DNA of 64,000 bases from Cytobacillus sp. NJ13 (GCA_030348385.1 JAUCFP010000006.1:2232001-2296000), one strand, 5' to 3'. Numbered from the stretch's first letter, positions 1 to 9,249 are shown. The notes: generated by a model from the letters alone, not told the origin. Numbers and translations are program-made.

Positions 1-128
1 GTCGTTTTACCGGCGCCATTCGCCCCCAGGAATCCAAACATCTCACTTTCGGGAATAGATAGAGATAAATCATCAACTGCCGTAAACTTGCCAAAACGCT
101 TTGTTACATGTTCAAGCTCTAAAGCCAT
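1..128 (-). CDS. ABC transporter ATP-binding protein, N-terminal part (YhaQ-like), cut by window edge
   Basis: Only the first 42 codons lie inside the window. They encode a typical ABC ATPase start (MALELEHVTKRFGKFTAVDD) and run up to the Walker A motif, read as GANGAGKT at the edge. The ATG at 126-128 follows a strong AAAGGAGGAG ribosome binding site. ABC ATPases of this type energise a membrane partner encoded elsewhere. Position next to yhzD- and yhaR-like genes matches B. subtilis yhaQ, an ATPase of a Na+ efflux-type exporter, but the fragment is too short to fix the substrate. Confidence 0.8.
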   Translation of the reverse strand, partial: MALELEHVTKRFGKFTAVDDLSLSIPESEMFGFLGANGAGKT

Positions 129-307
129 ATCGAACTCCTCCTTTGCCTAATTGGTAATACGGCCATAACATAAAAAAGGTTCACTATTTTTAAAAATTTA
201 GCATCTTAATTTACGGCATTTCTTTTAAAAAATATTTTGCACATTTATAAAAATTATGCAAGAATAATAGTAACTATCTGAATTTTATAATAAAGGAGTA
301 TCTTATT

Positions 308-493
308 ATGAAAACGTACAAGCTTACTGCATTTGAACAGGACGGGGAAAAGATATTGGATGAATCATTCCAGGCAGCTACAGATGACGAAGCTAAGAGT
401 GTGGGAGAAAACCTCCTTAAGGAAAAAGGGCTGGATGAAAAAACGCACCGCTGTACTTCTCCGGCCGGCAAGCTGATTTTGTTTCATAGGTAG
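308..493 (+). CDS. yhzD: YhzD-like small protein
   Basis: A 61-residue soluble, acidic protein with no membrane segment, close in length and pattern to the YhzD family of Bacillus (a start like MKTYKLTAFEQDGEK and an end with SPAGKLILFHR). Its function is unknown. The ATG follows AAAGGAG at a normal distance. It stands alone between the divergent ABC gene and the convergent yhaR-like gene, and a hairpin with T-runs directly follows its stop. The same neighbourhood (yhaQ, yhaR, hemZ) supports the assignment. Confidence 0.75.
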   Translation: MKTYKLTAFEQDGEKILDESFQAATDDEAKSVGENLLKEKGLDEKTHRCTSPAGKLILFHR

Positions 494-496
494 TAA

Positions 497-525
497 AAAA
501 GCAAAGGGCTCAGCTCTTTGCTTTT
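497..525. terminator. Bidirectional rho-independent terminator
   Basis: A 10-bp stem (AAAAGCAAAG paired with CTTTGCTTTT) around a 9-nt loop lies between the convergent yhzD-like and yhaR-like genes. A- and T-runs on both sides allow it to serve both strands. Confidence 0.8.
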
Positions 526-538
526 CTTCCTTCAATCT

Positions 539-1330
539 TTATTTCCCTTTAAACACAGGCTTTCTTTTTTCAATAAAGGCCTGGATACCTTCTTTGTGAT
601 CATCCGTTTGCCTCATTTTATGCTGGCCGAGCTTTTCGAGCTCAAGCACTTTCAGCAGGAGCGGCCGGTTTTTATCAGCAAGAATTTTCTTTGTCTTAAT
701 CATTGCTTCTGTTGGACTGTTAAGCCATTTGCTTAATTTCGCATCAACAGCTGTACTTAAATCAGCCCCTGCAATTTCGTGAATCAGCCCCATTTGTAAA
801 GCCTCATCTGCAGTCAGCACTTTTCCTTCCCAGATTAAATGCTTAGCTTTATCCTCGCCAATGCGCTGTTGCAGGAAGAAGTGAGACCCTCCATCAGGAA
901 TTAATCCAATTCCAATAAAATTCATGGCAAGCTTGCTGCCCTTATCTGCCAAAATATAATCAGTGGCCAATGCCAGGCTTAATCCCAAACCAGCAGCTGC
1001 ACCTGTTACAGCACTGATTGTCAGCTTCGGCATGCTATATAGAGTTACAACCAGCTCATTGATGCAATCCATCACAACTGGGAAATCGCTTTCATTTGTT
1101 TCCAAAAGCATTGTTTTAATATCCCCGCCTGAGGAAAATGCACGGCCCTTTCCTTTTAATACAACGATATCCACCTCATCCATTTGGCTTATATCCTTCA
1201 TAGCAGCCAAGAGCCCCTTAATCATTTCCACATTCAATGCATTCAGTGATTCCGGCCTGTTCATCTCAACTGTGGCCACTCGCCCATCAAGCTGTATGCT
1301 GACAGTATCAGTTACAAAATCTGTTGCCAA
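539..1330 (-). CDS. yhaR: Enoyl-CoA hydratase/isomerase family protein (YhaR-like)
   Basis: A 263-residue crotonase-fold protein. Family features are the N-terminal VEMNRPESLNALN segment, the oxyanion-hole region GRAFSSGGD near residue 65 and the second oxyanion segment GAAAGLGLSLALATD near residue 110. Enzymes of this family hydrate or isomerise enoyl-CoA thioesters in the cytoplasm. The start is TTG at 1328-1330, chosen because GGAGGGG lies about 8 bases upstream and no ATG fits. An acyl-CoA ligase lies just upstream on the same strand, which suggests fatty-acid degradation, but a terminator separates them. The exact substrate is not visible. Confidence 0.85.
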   Translation of the reverse strand: MATDFVTDTVSIQLDGRVATVEMNRPESLNALNVEMIKGLLAAMKDISQMDEVDIVVLKGKGRAFSSGGDIKTMLLETNESDFPVVMDCINELVVTLYSMPKLTISAVTGAAAGLGLSLALATDYILADKGSKLAMNFIGIGLIPDGGSHFFLQQRIGEDKAKHLIWEGKVLTADEALQMGLIHEIAGADLSTAVDAKLSKWLNSPTEAMIKTKKILADKNRPLLLKVLELEKLGQHKMRQTDDHKEGIQAFIEKRKPVFKGK

Positions 1331-1493
1331 ATCCTTCCCCTCCTTTTTGTGCTCCTTTTATTATAAAGAGTATTATTATATTTAAAAAGTGTTTTGTCTA
1401 AAAATTTTTAATTTTGTCACTTATTCAAGTTTTTTGCTGCAAATACAAACTATAGCAGAAGTTAAGCAAGTTTTAACGTTCCAAACCTGCACT

Positions 1494-1521
1494 AAAAAAC
1501 AGCATCCGCAGAAGGATGCTG
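1494..1521 (-). terminator. Terminator after the acyl-CoA ligase gene
   Basis: On the minus strand CAGCATCC pairs with GGATGCTG around a 6-nt loop and is followed by TTTTTT. It lies 15 bases beyond the stop of the acyl-CoA ligase gene. Confidence 0.8.
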
Positions 1522-1535
1522 CACTTGGCCGATAT

Positions 1536-3161
1536 TTACTTGGCATTACCTGTATATTCTTTTTGAACCTGATCTCTTAATGCCATTTTGAGGAATTTCC
1601 CTACTGATGTTTTTGGTATTTCATCAAAGAAAAGAATTTCATCCGGTAGCCACCATTTTGCAAATTGCGGCTTCAGGAATTCATAAAGTTCTTCTTTTGT
1701 TGTCTGCCCTTTAAATGGCTCTTTCAGAACAACGCAAGCCACCGGCCGTTCCTGCCACTGCTCATGCGGGACAGCAACAACCGCTGCCTCAAATACCGAT
1801 TCATGAGCCATTAAGGCATTTTCGATATCAACAGAAGAAATCCACTCCCCTCCGCTCTTAATCAAATCTTTTGTCCGGTCAACAATTTTCATAAATCCTT
1901 CTTCATCAATGGTTACTACATCACCCGTGTAGAGCCAGCCATCACGGAACGCCTCATTGGTCCGCTCATCCTTGTAATATTCAGAAGCAATCCATGGTCC
2001 TCTTATGGCGAGTTCCCCCATTTCCTTTCCGTCCCATGCTGCTTCCCCATCCTTGCCGGCAATCTTCATTTCCAATCCGGGTACAAGTATGCCCTGTTTG
2101 GCTTTTATGTCCAGCTTCTCTTCTGCAGACAACTCTTCCTGATAGCTTTTTAAAGTCGAAATAACAACAAGAGGGCTTGTTTCGGTCATTCCGTAAGCAT
2201 GCATGAATGGAATGTTGTGCTTTTGCTCGAAAGCTTTAATCATGCCTTTTGGTGCCGCCGATCCTCCGCACAGAACCGATCGGAGTGAACTCATGTCATA
2301 TTTATTTTCATCAAGTTCTTTTAATAGTCCAAGCCAGATTGTCGGCACTCCAGCTGTTATCGTAACTTTTTCTGATTGGATAAGCTCAGCCAGAAGTTTA
2401 GGTGTAAAATATGGTCCCGGCAAAACGAGAGTGGTTCCAAACCAGACAGCAGCAAAAGGCAGCCCCCATGCATTTACATGGAACATCGGCACTACCGGAA
2501 GGGCGATATCTTTCTCGCTTACCGCTGCACTATCTGCCATTCCCAGTGCCATACTGTGAAGGACTATACCCCTGTGGGAATAGACGACACCTTTAGGGTT
2601 GCCTGTGGTTGCTGAGGTATAGCACATTCCAGCTGCTGAATTTTCATCCAGATCATCAGGATATTCATATGCTCCGCTTGCTTCTTTGATAAGTGTTTCA
2701 TAGTGATAAACCGGCGAAAGAGAAGTCTCCGGGATTTCACCTTCATCAGTCATAATGATGAACGCCTTGACCGTCTTCAGTTCATCCTTAACCTTCTCAA
2801 TTAGGGGTACAATGTCAGGATCGATCAGCAGCACCTTATCTTCAGCATGGTTAATTATATAAGTAATATGCTGAGGTGACAGACGAATATTAATCGTATG
2901 GAGAACGGCTCCGCTGCATGGAATTGCAAAATAAGCTTCTAGATGGCGATGATGGTTCCATGCAAGTGTCCCGACCTTGTCCCCTCTTTCCACTCCTAGA
3001 TTTTGCAGGCTTTCTGCCAGCTTCCTGGTCCGTTCTGCAATCTCCTTATATGTAAATCTCTGAATTCCGCCGGCCGTTCTTGAAAAGACCGTCTTCCTTG
3101 GAAAATACTTTTCTGCGCGCTTTATCATTTGCGTCATAGTCAAAGGCGTCTGCATCATCAT
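1536..3161 (-). CDS. Long-chain fatty-acid CoA ligase (AMP-binding)
   Basis: A member of the adenylate-forming enzyme superfamily, about 541 residues. It has the P-loop-like motif [12 protein letters not shown], the YGMTE motif (AYGMTETSP), the hinge region [22 protein letters not shown], and the C-terminal catalytic lysine context KTSVGKFLK. It would activate fatty acids to acyl-CoA with ATP. The reading frame is open 14 codons further upstream, but three consecutive ATGs at 3153-3161 follow AAAAGGGGGAA, so translation most likely begins at 3161. A cre-like box lies in the 5' leader, suggesting CcpA repression. The chain-length preference cannot be read from sequence. Confidence 0.88.
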   Translation of the reverse strand: MMMQTPLTMTQMIKRAEKYFPRKTVFSRTAGGIQRFTYKEIAERTRKLAESLQNLGVERGDKVGTLAWNHHRHLEAYFAIPCSGAVLHTINIRLSPQHITYIINHAEDKVLLIDPDIVPLIEKVKDELKTVKAFIIMTDEGEIPETSLSPVYHYETLIKEASGAYEYPDDLDENSAAGMCYTSATTGNPKGVVYSHRGIVLHSMALGMADSAAVSEKDIALPVVPMFHVNAWGLPFAAVWFGTTLVLPGPYFTPKLLAELIQSEKVTITAGVPTIWLGLLKELDENKYDMSSLRSVLCGGSAAPKGMIKAFEQKHNIPFMHAYGMTETSPLVVISTLKSYQEELSAEEKLDIKAKQGILVPGLEMKIAGKDGEAAWDGKEMGELAIRGPWIASEYYKDERTNEAFRDGWLYTGDVVTIDEEGFMKIVDRTKDLIKSGGEWISSVDIENALMAHESVFEAAVVAVPHEQWQERPVACVVLKEPFKGQTTKEELYEFLKPQFAKWWLPDEILFFDEIPKTSVGKFLKMALRDQVQKEYTGNAK

Positions 3162-3178
3162 TATAATTCCCCCTTTTA

Positions 3179-3192
3179 AGAAAACGCTTACA
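3179..3192 (-). promoter_or_regulatory. Probable cre box (CcpA site) ahead of acyl-CoA ligase
   Basis: On the minus strand the site reads TGTAAGCGTTTTCT, matching 13 of 14 positions of the cre consensus TGWAANCGNTNWCA. It lies about 20 bases upstream of the start codon, a position where bound CcpA would block transcription. Fatty-acid degradation genes are known CcpA targets in B. subtilis. Confidence 0.55.
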
Positions 3193-3199
3193 TTCAGAT

Positions 3200-3215
3200 T
3201 CATAGAATTCTATGA
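3200..3215. promoter_or_regulatory. Perfect 16-bp palindrome upstream of acyl-CoA ligase
   Basis: TCATAGAATTCTATGA is a perfect inverted repeat just upstream of the cre-like box. It could be an operator for a TetR-type or similar dimeric repressor. It does not match the FadR consensus I know, so the binding protein is unknown. Confidence 0.35.
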
Positions 3216-3297
3216 TCTTTATTACCTATTTCATTCTCTTTATTTTCAGGAAATCCTTTAATATTTTTCTAAATTTTCTAAAATATTTCTCCAAAAT

Positions 3298-3323
3298 AAT
3301 CCCTGCCTATTCGGCCAGGGATT
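3298..3323 (-). terminator. Terminator overlapping the hemZ stop
   Basis: AATCCCTG pairs with CAGGGATT; the loop contains the hemZ stop codon. The following T-rich run on the minus strand (ATTATTTT) is moderate, so termination may be partial. Confidence 0.6.
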
Positions 3324-4821
3324 CATGTTTATTAAAAAGTTCTTTTAATATTTTCAATTTCTCTGCTGCATAATGCTCAAAACTGTCATTATACGATTTA
3401 GGATCCTTTGGGTTTGCAAAATGAGTGATTTTACCTGTCTGCGGATCAATGAACTTACTGGAAGCCCCGCATCCAAGCCCAATGATTGTCTGCTGTTCTT
3501 CCATAATCATGATGTTATAGATGCTTTCCTGATTCGGAAGGGCATAGCCGACATTTTCAAGATTGCCGAGAATATTTTTCTGACGGTAAAGATAATAAGG
3601 ATGGTAATTATTCACTTTTGTCCAGTCCTCAGCCATGACCATCATTTTTTCAATTTCTTCACGTTCGGCAACTTTATATTTTTGCTTGTTCTTTGTCATT
3701 TCCGAAGCTCGTTTAAAGGATAAAGTATGAACTGTCAGGGATTCCGGCATTAATTTCTCAGTTTCATCCAGAGTATGTGAAAATTCCGGCACGCCTTCTC
3801 CAGGAAGCCCAATAATCAGATCCATATTGATGTTATTCATTCCCATATTGCGGGCCAGATGGAATTTATCCACGGTTTCTTCCACTGTATGGTGGCGGCC
3901 AATGGCTTTCAGGGTCTCCTGAATATAGGACTGAGGATTGATGCTGATGCGGTCAATATTCCATTTTTTCAGCACTTCAAGCTTTTCAGGTGTGATCGTA
4001 TCCGGACGGCCGGCTTCTACAGTGACCTCCCGTATGTTTTCTACTTCTGGAAAAGATTCATACATTTCCTCATAAAGCATATCCATCTCATCCGCCGTAA
4101 TGCTTGTCGGAGTACCTCCTCCGTAATAGACAGTAGTAATTTTCACATCATTTTCTTTCAGCCACTCCCCAATTTTGCGCATTTCGTAATGCAGACCGCC
4201 AAGGAATGAATTTACAGAACCCTGCCTGCCATTAATCGCATATGCAGGAAAAGTGCAATATGCGCATTTTGTCGGGCAGAATGGAATGCCAATATATATG
4301 CTGACTTCATTTTTCAAGTCATAAAGATCCGGTACGACAGCAAGCTGCCTGTCTACGATATTCTGCATAAGCTGGGTTTTTTCATCTGTAATCAAATACT
4401 CTTCCTTCAGCTGCTGATGTGCTTCATGAAGAGGTGTCTGCTGCTGTATGGCACGGTGAAGCAATTTTGTGGGACGTACCCCCGTCAGAATTCCCCACTT
4501 TTGAATAATGCCTGTCCAATCCTGCAAAACAGTCAGATATACATGGGATACTGCATTTTTCATTTGTTTGAAATTCTCTTTTTCTGACTCAGCCGGAACG
4601 AATTCCTTCTCAAAATTGGCTGAAAGGTTCTTGCCATCTTTATCAGTAAGATCTGCAATGGCTTTAATGTGTTTTCCATTTTCAAGCTGAAAATTAATTG
4701 TCAGATCAGCTGCAGCATTCTCACCCAGCGTCACCGTACATTCTTCAAAAAAGAGGTTCCCGATCAGCCGGAGCGGCCGATGGAACCGTTCATCCTGTAA
4801 ACCCAAAATTGAAATATTCAA
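3307..4821 (-). CDS. hemZ: Coproporphyrinogen dehydrogenase HemZ (radical SAM)
   Basis: A 504-residue radical-SAM protein of the HemN/HemZ family, acting in oxygen-independent heme synthesis (coproporphyrinogen III to protoporphyrinogen IX). The cluster motif CPTKCAYCTF (CxxxCxxC) is followed by the glycine-rich YYGGGTPTS, then EVTVEAGRPD and GLPGEG segments. The frame opens with GTG at 4830, but a TTG at 4819-4821 lies six bases after AAAAAAGGTG and gives a start MNISILGLQDERFHRP that matches the family beginning, so I use it. The gene sits between yhaX- and yhaR-type genes as in B. subtilis. Confidence 0.9.
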   Translation of the reverse strand: MNISILGLQDERFHRPLRLIGNLFFEECTVTLGENAAADLTINFQLENGKHIKAIADLTDKDGKNLSANFEKEFVPAESEKENFKQMKNAVSHVYLTVLQDWTGIIQKWGILTGVRPTKLLHRAIQQQTPLHEAHQQLKEEYLITDEKTQLMQNIVDRQLAVVPDLYDLKNEVSIYIGIPFCPTKCAYCTFPAYAINGRQGSVNSFLGGLHYEMRKIGEWLKENDVKITTVYYGGGTPTSITADEMDMLYEEMYESFPEVENIREVTVEAGRPDTITPEKLEVLKKWNIDRISINPQSYIQETLKAIGRHHTVEETVDKFHLARNMGMNNINMDLIIGLPGEGVPEFSHTLDETEKLMPESLTVHTLSFKRASEMTKNKQKYKVAEREEIEKMMVMAEDWTKVNNYHPYYLYRQKNILGNLENVGYALPNQESIYNIMIMEEQQTIIGLGCGASSKFIDPQTGKITHFANPKDPKSYNDSFEHYAAEKLKILKELFNKHESLAE

Positions 4822-5031
4822 ATCGATCACCTTTTTTAGAAAATATATTAAATCTGCCGATGTTTTCGTTTTCTTCAGGCAGCTGAAAAGTGTCTATTTT
4901 TCATGTTGACAAACTTCTTTTAGTGTACAGAAATGGGGAAACAAGGTCAATATAAGGGGAATAATTCCTAATGGATTGCTTATATTTATTCAGGGTTCTT
5001 CTTCCTTTCTCCTTTGCCAGTTTTGCAAAGC

Positions 5032-5066
5032 AAAAAAAGAGCCGATTACCTAATCGAACTCTCTTT
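5032..5066 (-). terminator. Terminator after yhaX-like gene
   Basis: On the minus strand an AAAGAG/CTCTTT outer stem and a GATTA/TAATC inner stem form a hairpin followed by seven Ts, immediately downstream of the HAD hydrolase gene. Confidence 0.75.
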
Positions 5067-5074
5067 CATTGATT

Positions 5075-5941
5075 TTATTTTAATAGATTCATTTTCTTCA
5101 GGAAATCGATTGGATGCTGCTTGCGGAAATGTTCTTTAACCATGTAGCTTACGCCGTTCTGGTCATTGGATCGGGTCAGCCAGTCGGCTGCTTTTTTTAC
5201 TTCTGCAGGAGCATTTCCCATCGCCACACCGAGACCGGCGGCTTCAATCATATCCAGATCATCTGCCGAGTCGCCTATGACGACCATTTGGTTTCGGGAA
5301 ATTCCGAGATGTTCACATAAATAGAGCAAACCATTCAGCTTTGAAACACCGGCAGGAACAATGTCCAACCGCAGATCACTCAATTTAATGACTTCTACAT
5401 TTTCAAACATGCCCCTAATGGCTGCATGAGTATCCTCAAGATCGTCTTTATCTTCAAAATACACTTCAATTTTTGGGGGCGTGACCGGCTCATCTAAAAT
5501 GGTGTCACTTAATGAATCCACAAATTGCTGCGAGTAAAAAATGGGATCCCCGGTTGTAAAAACAGTTTTAGCAAGCATATTGGTATTTAACTTGGTTTTG
5601 TTGGCAAGAGAATATTTTTCGTGCACCAGCCTGATTTGACAGGTAAAGCCTTCAAGCAGGCGCACGATTTCAAACGTTTCATCTTCCTGTATCCTTTTTA
5701 CAAATATCGGCTTTTCCTGAGAAGCTGCAATATAAGCCCCCCTGTGTGTGACCAGCAAAGAATTGATTTTTAATGCTTTAGCCGCTTTTTTCGCGGATGG
5801 AAAGCTTCTGGATGTAACAAGTGTTACATAAATTCCTTTTTGCTGTACATATTCAATCGCTTCTTTTGTTGATTTATGAAGTCTTCCATTTGATTGGAGT
5901 AGTGTTCCGTCAATATTTAAAGCAAGCATTCTATATATCAT
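5075..5941 (-). CDS. yhaX: Cof-type HAD-IIB hydrolase (YhaX-like)
   Basis: A 288-residue phosphatase of the HAD superfamily, Cof subfamily. Motif I is altered: the usual DxDGT reads LNIDGTL, with Asn in place of the nucleophilic Asp. The other motifs are present: VTSR (motif II), a lysine before GDSADDLDMIEAAGLGVAMGNA (motifs III and IV). Members usually hydrolyse sugar phosphates or flavin and pyridoxal phosphates. The ATG follows AGGGGGC. Because of the Asn substitution the catalytic activity is doubtful, which makes a binding or regulatory role possible. Confidence 0.85.
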   Translation of the reverse strand: MIYRMLALNIDGTLLQSNGRLHKSTKEAIEYVQQKGIYVTLVTSRSFPSAKKAAKALKINSLLVTHRGAYIAASQEKPIFVKRIQEDETFEIVRLLEGFTCQIRLVHEKYSLANKTKLNTNMLAKTVFTTGDPIFYSQQFVDSLSDTILDEPVTPPKIEVYFEDKDDLEDTHAAIRGMFENVEVIKLSDLRLDIVPAGVSKLNGLLYLCEHLGISRNQMVVIGDSADDLDMIEAAGLGVAMGNAPAEVKKAADWLTRSNDQNGVSYMVKEHFRKQHPIDFLKKMNLLK

Positions 5942-6115
5942 CCAATTTGCCCCCTATTCTCGGTGTGAAATTGTCCTATTACACTTTTATGAAGGGAAGG
6001 ATTGGATTAGAACATGACATGGACAATGCAGAAATTTTTTTATAGCTTATCTGCATAGTGACGGTGTTTATCTGTTTTTATAGATCATTTGATTTTAAGA
6101 ATAATAAATTATTCA

Positions 6116-6144
6116 TTTACAATTTGTATACACCGTATTAAGAT
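6116..6144 (+). promoter_or_regulatory. Candidate sigma-A promoter of the ykoFEDC operon
   Basis: TTTACA and TAAGAT are spaced by 17 bases and lie about 30 bases before the TPP aptamer. The -10 matches only four of six consensus bases. Confidence 0.4.
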
Positions 6145-6173
6145 GGAGTCAATAAAAACTGCATATCTTATTT

Positions 6174-6260
6174 TGCACTAGGGGAGCTTTAATGGCTGAG
6201 AAGAACAATCCGTTCTGACTCTTATCACCCGATCTGGATAATACCAGCGTGGGGAAGTGC
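6174..6260 (+). ncRNA. TPP riboswitch (THI element)
   Basis: The aptamer has the family signatures in order: GGGGAGC, GGCTGAGAA, CACCC, then GATCTGGATAATACCAGCG and TGGGGAA. The terminal helix is formed by GCACT (from 6175) and AGTGC (to 6260). It precedes a terminator and the ykoF start, so thiamine pyrophosphate would switch off this transport operon by transcription termination. Confidence 0.95.
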
Positions 6261-6299
6261 AGGTGGACGGCTATCATTTCTAGTGTATTGATAACATTC

Positions 6300-6334
6300 A
6301 ACTGCATTTCCTAATGGGAATGCAGTTTTTTATT
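6300..6334 (+). terminator. Riboswitch-controlled terminator
   Basis: AACTGCATT pairs with AATGCAGTT, with extra TCC/GGG pairs around a TAAT loop, followed by a long T-rich tract. It lies between the TPP aptamer and ykoF, as expected for the expression platform. Confidence 0.85.
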
Positions 6335-6361
6335 TTTATTTAAAATAGGAGGAATGACAAA

Positions 6362-6967
6362 ATGCAAGAAAATTTCTTATGCGGAACAAGCGAGATTACA
6401 GGATGCAGGTTTTCAATCTATCCAATGACTGACAGGTTTGTGGATGTTATTTTATCTGCTCTAAAAGAAGTGGATACAAGCAAGGTATGGATGGAAACAG
6501 ATGATGTGAGCACTTGTGTGCGCGGAAGGTCCATTCATGTTTTTGATGTGGTCAAAGCTATTTATCTTGAAGCTGTTAAGCATGGTGACCATGTAGTATT
6601 TAATGGCACATTTTCAAATGGATGCCCTGGGGATACTGCCGGCGATGCTTATCTTGCTGAAAATGAGGATAGGGCGAATGAAAAAAAATCAGCAGGAATC
6701 AGCCAGGAAGTCGCTGTACAGTTCGCACTTTATCCGATGGGGATTCCTGCATACATGAACGTCATTATGGACCAGGTCGAGCTCGCAAAGGCTCAGGGAA
6801 CGTTTACTGAAGGTGTCCATTATGCTTCAAGATTAGATGGAGATGCACACGCTGTTTTTAAAACGCTGGAAGATGCTTTCGAAAGCTGTAAGAAAAGCGA
6901 TTCTACTCATACTGTCATGACGGTGAATATGTCTGCGAACAGTCCTTCCAATAAGGGGGCTATGTAA
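6362..6967 (+). CDS. ykoF: Thiamine/HMP-binding protein YkoF
   Basis: A 201-residue soluble protein of the YkoF family, built of two similar ferredoxin-like (ACT-like) halves: the segment GCRFSIYPMTDRFVDVILSA near the start is echoed by AVQFALYPMGIPAYMNVIMD near residue 120. The B. subtilis protein binds thiamine and works with the YkoEDC ECF transporter for the pyrimidine precursor HMP. The ATG follows AGGAGGAATG. It is the first gene after the TPP riboswitch, and its stop is one base before the ykoE start, so the genes form one operon. Confidence 0.92.
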   Translation: MQENFLCGTSEITGCRFSIYPMTDRFVDVILSALKEVDTSKVWMETDDVSTCVRGRSIHVFDVVKAIYLEAVKHGDHVVFNGTFSNGCPGDTAGDAYLAENEDRANEKKSAGISQEVAVQFALYPMGIPAYMNVIMDQVELAKAQGTFTEGVHYASRLDGDAHAVFKTLEDAFESCKKSDSTHTVMTVNMSANSPSNKGAM

Positions 6968-6968
6968 T

Positions 6969-7565
6969 ATGCTCGAAAAATGGAAGCTCCGTGAAGTCAT
7001 TGTCCTGTCTGTCCTCGCTGTTGTGTTTGCAGTTGTATACCTGGTGTTCATGCAATTTGGCAACGTGCTATATGCGATGTTCGGCTTAATTGGCTATGAT
7101 CTGATTTTTGGCATTTGGTTTATTGTTTCAATCATCGCAGCGTACATAATCAGAAAACCCGGTGCAGCCTTTTTATCGGAAACCATCGCTGCAGCCATTG
7201 AAGTCATGATTGGCAATGCAGTAGGCCCTCGCCTGATTCTTTCAGGTATGATTCAGGGGATTGGAGCAGAAGCTGTTTTTGCGGCCACAAAATGGAACAA
7301 TTACCGTACATGGGTTTTAATTGCTGCCGGCATGGGCTCTTCTGTTACAAGCTTTATTTGGGGCTATTTCATTTCCGGCTATGCTGCCCTCTCACCCGGT
7401 TATGTAACTGCCATGTTTTGTGTGAGACTAATTAGCAGTGCTTTACTTGCTGGATTGCTGGGGAAATGGCTGAGTGAGAGTCTTGCTAAAACTGGGGCAT
7501 TAAACAGCTTTCCTATCGGAAAAGAGCTGAGAAGGGAAAAATCCAAAAATGGCATTACAGCATAA
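6969..7565 (+). CDS. ykoE: ECF transporter S component YkoE (HMP/thiamine)
   Basis: A 198-residue hydrophobic protein with about five membrane segments, the substrate-capturing S component of a thiamine-precursor ECF transporter. Typical features are the alternating glycine- and alanine-rich helices and the GNAVGPRLILSGMIQGIGAE segment near residue 80. It starts one base after the ykoF stop and overlaps ykoD by 17 bases, which points to translational coupling. Regulation is by the TPP riboswitch upstream of ykoF. Confidence 0.9.
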   Translation: MLEKWKLREVIVLSVLAVVFAVVYLVFMQFGNVLYAMFGLIGYDLIFGIWFIVSIIAAYIIRKPGAAFLSETIAAAIEVMIGNAVGPRLILSGMIQGIGAEAVFAATKWNNYRTWVLIAAGMGSSVTSFIWGYFISGYAALSPGYVTAMFCVRLISSALLAGLLGKWLSESLAKTGALNSFPIGKELRREKSKNGITA

Positions 7566-9249
7566 CCAGCCTTTACTAATAACAGAACAGCTGTCCTTCC
7601 GGCATGAAGATGTGAAGAATCCGGTTTTTAAGAATGTGAATTTCAGCCTTTATCCAGGGGAAGCTGTTCTATTATTGGGCCCCAGCGGCTGCGGAAAAAG
7701 CACGCTTGCTTTCTGCTTAAATAAATTGTATCCGGAAGCCGTTGATGGCGAACTGGATGGCAGTATTTCTTTCAAGGGAAAGATGCTGGAGGAATTCCGG
7801 AATGGTGGAATTAATCAGCACATCGGCATAGTGTTTCAGGATCCTGAAAGCCAGTTTTGCATGACAACAGTTGAAGAAGAGCTGGCATTCGGCCTTGAGA
7901 ATATGAAAACACCTCCTGAAGAAATTGAGAGCAAGATTGATGAAGCACTGGAACTTGTTCATCTTCTGCCATTTAAACACGCCTTAATCCATACCCTTTC
8001 GGGGGGACAAAAGCAAAAACTTGCACTTGCATGTGTATTATCATTAAAACCGGATATCCTGATTTTGGATGAACCGACAGCCAATCTTGACCCGGCTTCA
8101 AGCTATGAACTTACCCGCATCATCAAACAGCTTAAAGGAGAGCAATCCTTTTCCCTTCTAATCATTGAGCACAAGCTTGATGATTGGGTTGATTTGACCG
8201 ACCGCTGCGTGGTGCTAAACCAGGATGGCGAAATTTTATTTAATGGAAGCACGGCAGACTGCTTTAATAAGTATGCAGAAGAACTTCTGCTTGAGGGTAT
8301 TTGGCTGCCAAGCGCAGTAAGAGCAGGCCTATTAGGTAAAAAAGCTGGGATTTACAGCGGGGAAAAGCTTCCTTTAACTGATCGGGAGCTAATTGCTGGA
8401 TTTGTAAATCCCTCTGCTGCACTTCAGATTTTAGATAACAGGAAGACTATACATCAAGGCTTTGAAGAGCAGATCATCCTGTCGGCAGAGAATCTCTCTT
8501 TTCATAAAGATGGGAAGGATTTGCTTAAAAATATTAGTTTTTCTGTTAAAAAAGGTGAATTTGTGGCAATAGCCGGTTCAAATGGATCAGGAAAAACAAC
8601 GCTTTCCAGACTGCTGGCAGGATTATCTGCTCCATCCAAAGGCAATATTCTTTTTAATGATCGCTCCCTTTCCCAGTGGAAGGAGCAAGAGTTAAGACTA
8701 AAATTAGGATACGTTTTTCAGAATCCCGAACACCAATTTATTGCAGATTCTGTATATGGTGAAATTGCCTTCAGTTTAAAAATTCAGCGAATACCAGATG
8801 CCGATATACAAAAAATGGTTCATGCTGTTCTGGATCAGGTGAATTTGCTTCAGCACGCTGACATGCATCCTTTTTCCTTAAGCCAGGGACAAAAGCGGCG
8901 GCTTAGTGTTGCATCAATGCTTGTGAATGAACAGGATTTGCTGCTCCTTGATGAACCGACATTTGGACAGGATGCCAGGACCTCTGCGGAGCTTATGGGG
9001 CTTTTGGAAACTAAGATTCATAGCGGAGGATCCGTGGTGATGATCACTCATGACATGGAAATCCTGCATTCCTATGCCGATAAAGTGATTGTCCTTTCAG
9101 AAGGAGAGAAGATTTACGAGGGATTGCCTGATTCATTATGGAAGAAACATGAGATTATGAAGATTGCTTCTCTAAAAGTTTCTTACACTGAAAAACTCAG
9201 GAACGAACTGGGTGCCGTGGAAGGGAGGAACAAGCTTGCTCTTACATGA
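7549..9249 (+). CDS. ykoD: ECF transporter double ATPase YkoD
   Basis: A 566-residue protein with two fused ABC ATPase domains. Domain 1 has Walker A GPSGCGKST near residue 45, signature LSGGQKQ and Walker B ILILDEPTANLD. Domain 2 has Walker A GSNGSGKTT near residue 345, signature LSQGQKRR and Walker B LLLLDEPTFGQD. The two halves energise the YkoE/YkoC membrane complex for uptake of the thiamine pyrimidine precursor. The start overlaps the end of ykoE by 17 bases and the stop overlaps ykoC by 14 bases. Confidence 0.92.
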   Translation: MALQHNQPLLITEQLSFRHEDVKNPVFKNVNFSLYPGEAVLLLGPSGCGKSTLAFCLNKLYPEAVDGELDGSISFKGKMLEEFRNGGINQHIGIVFQDPESQFCMTTVEEELAFGLENMKTPPEEIESKIDEALELVHLLPFKHALIHTLSGGQKQKLALACVLSLKPDILILDEPTANLDPASSYELTRIIKQLKGEQSFSLLIIEHKLDDWVDLTDRCVVLNQDGEILFNGSTADCFNKYAEELLLEGIWLPSAVRAGLLGKKAGIYSGEKLPLTDRELIAGFVNPSAALQILDNRKTIHQGFEEQIILSAENLSFHKDGKDLLKNISFSVKKGEFVAIAGSNGSGKTTLSRLLAGLSAPSKGNILFNDRSLSQWKEQELRLKLGYVFQNPEHQFIADSVYGEIAFSLKIQRIPDADIQKMVHAVLDQVNLLQHADMHPFSLSQGQKRRLSVASMLVNEQDLLLLDEPTFGQDARTSAELMGLLETKIHSGGSVVMITHDMEILHSYADKVIVLSEGEKIYEGLPDSLWKKHEIMKIASLKVSYTEKLRNELGAVEGRNKLALT

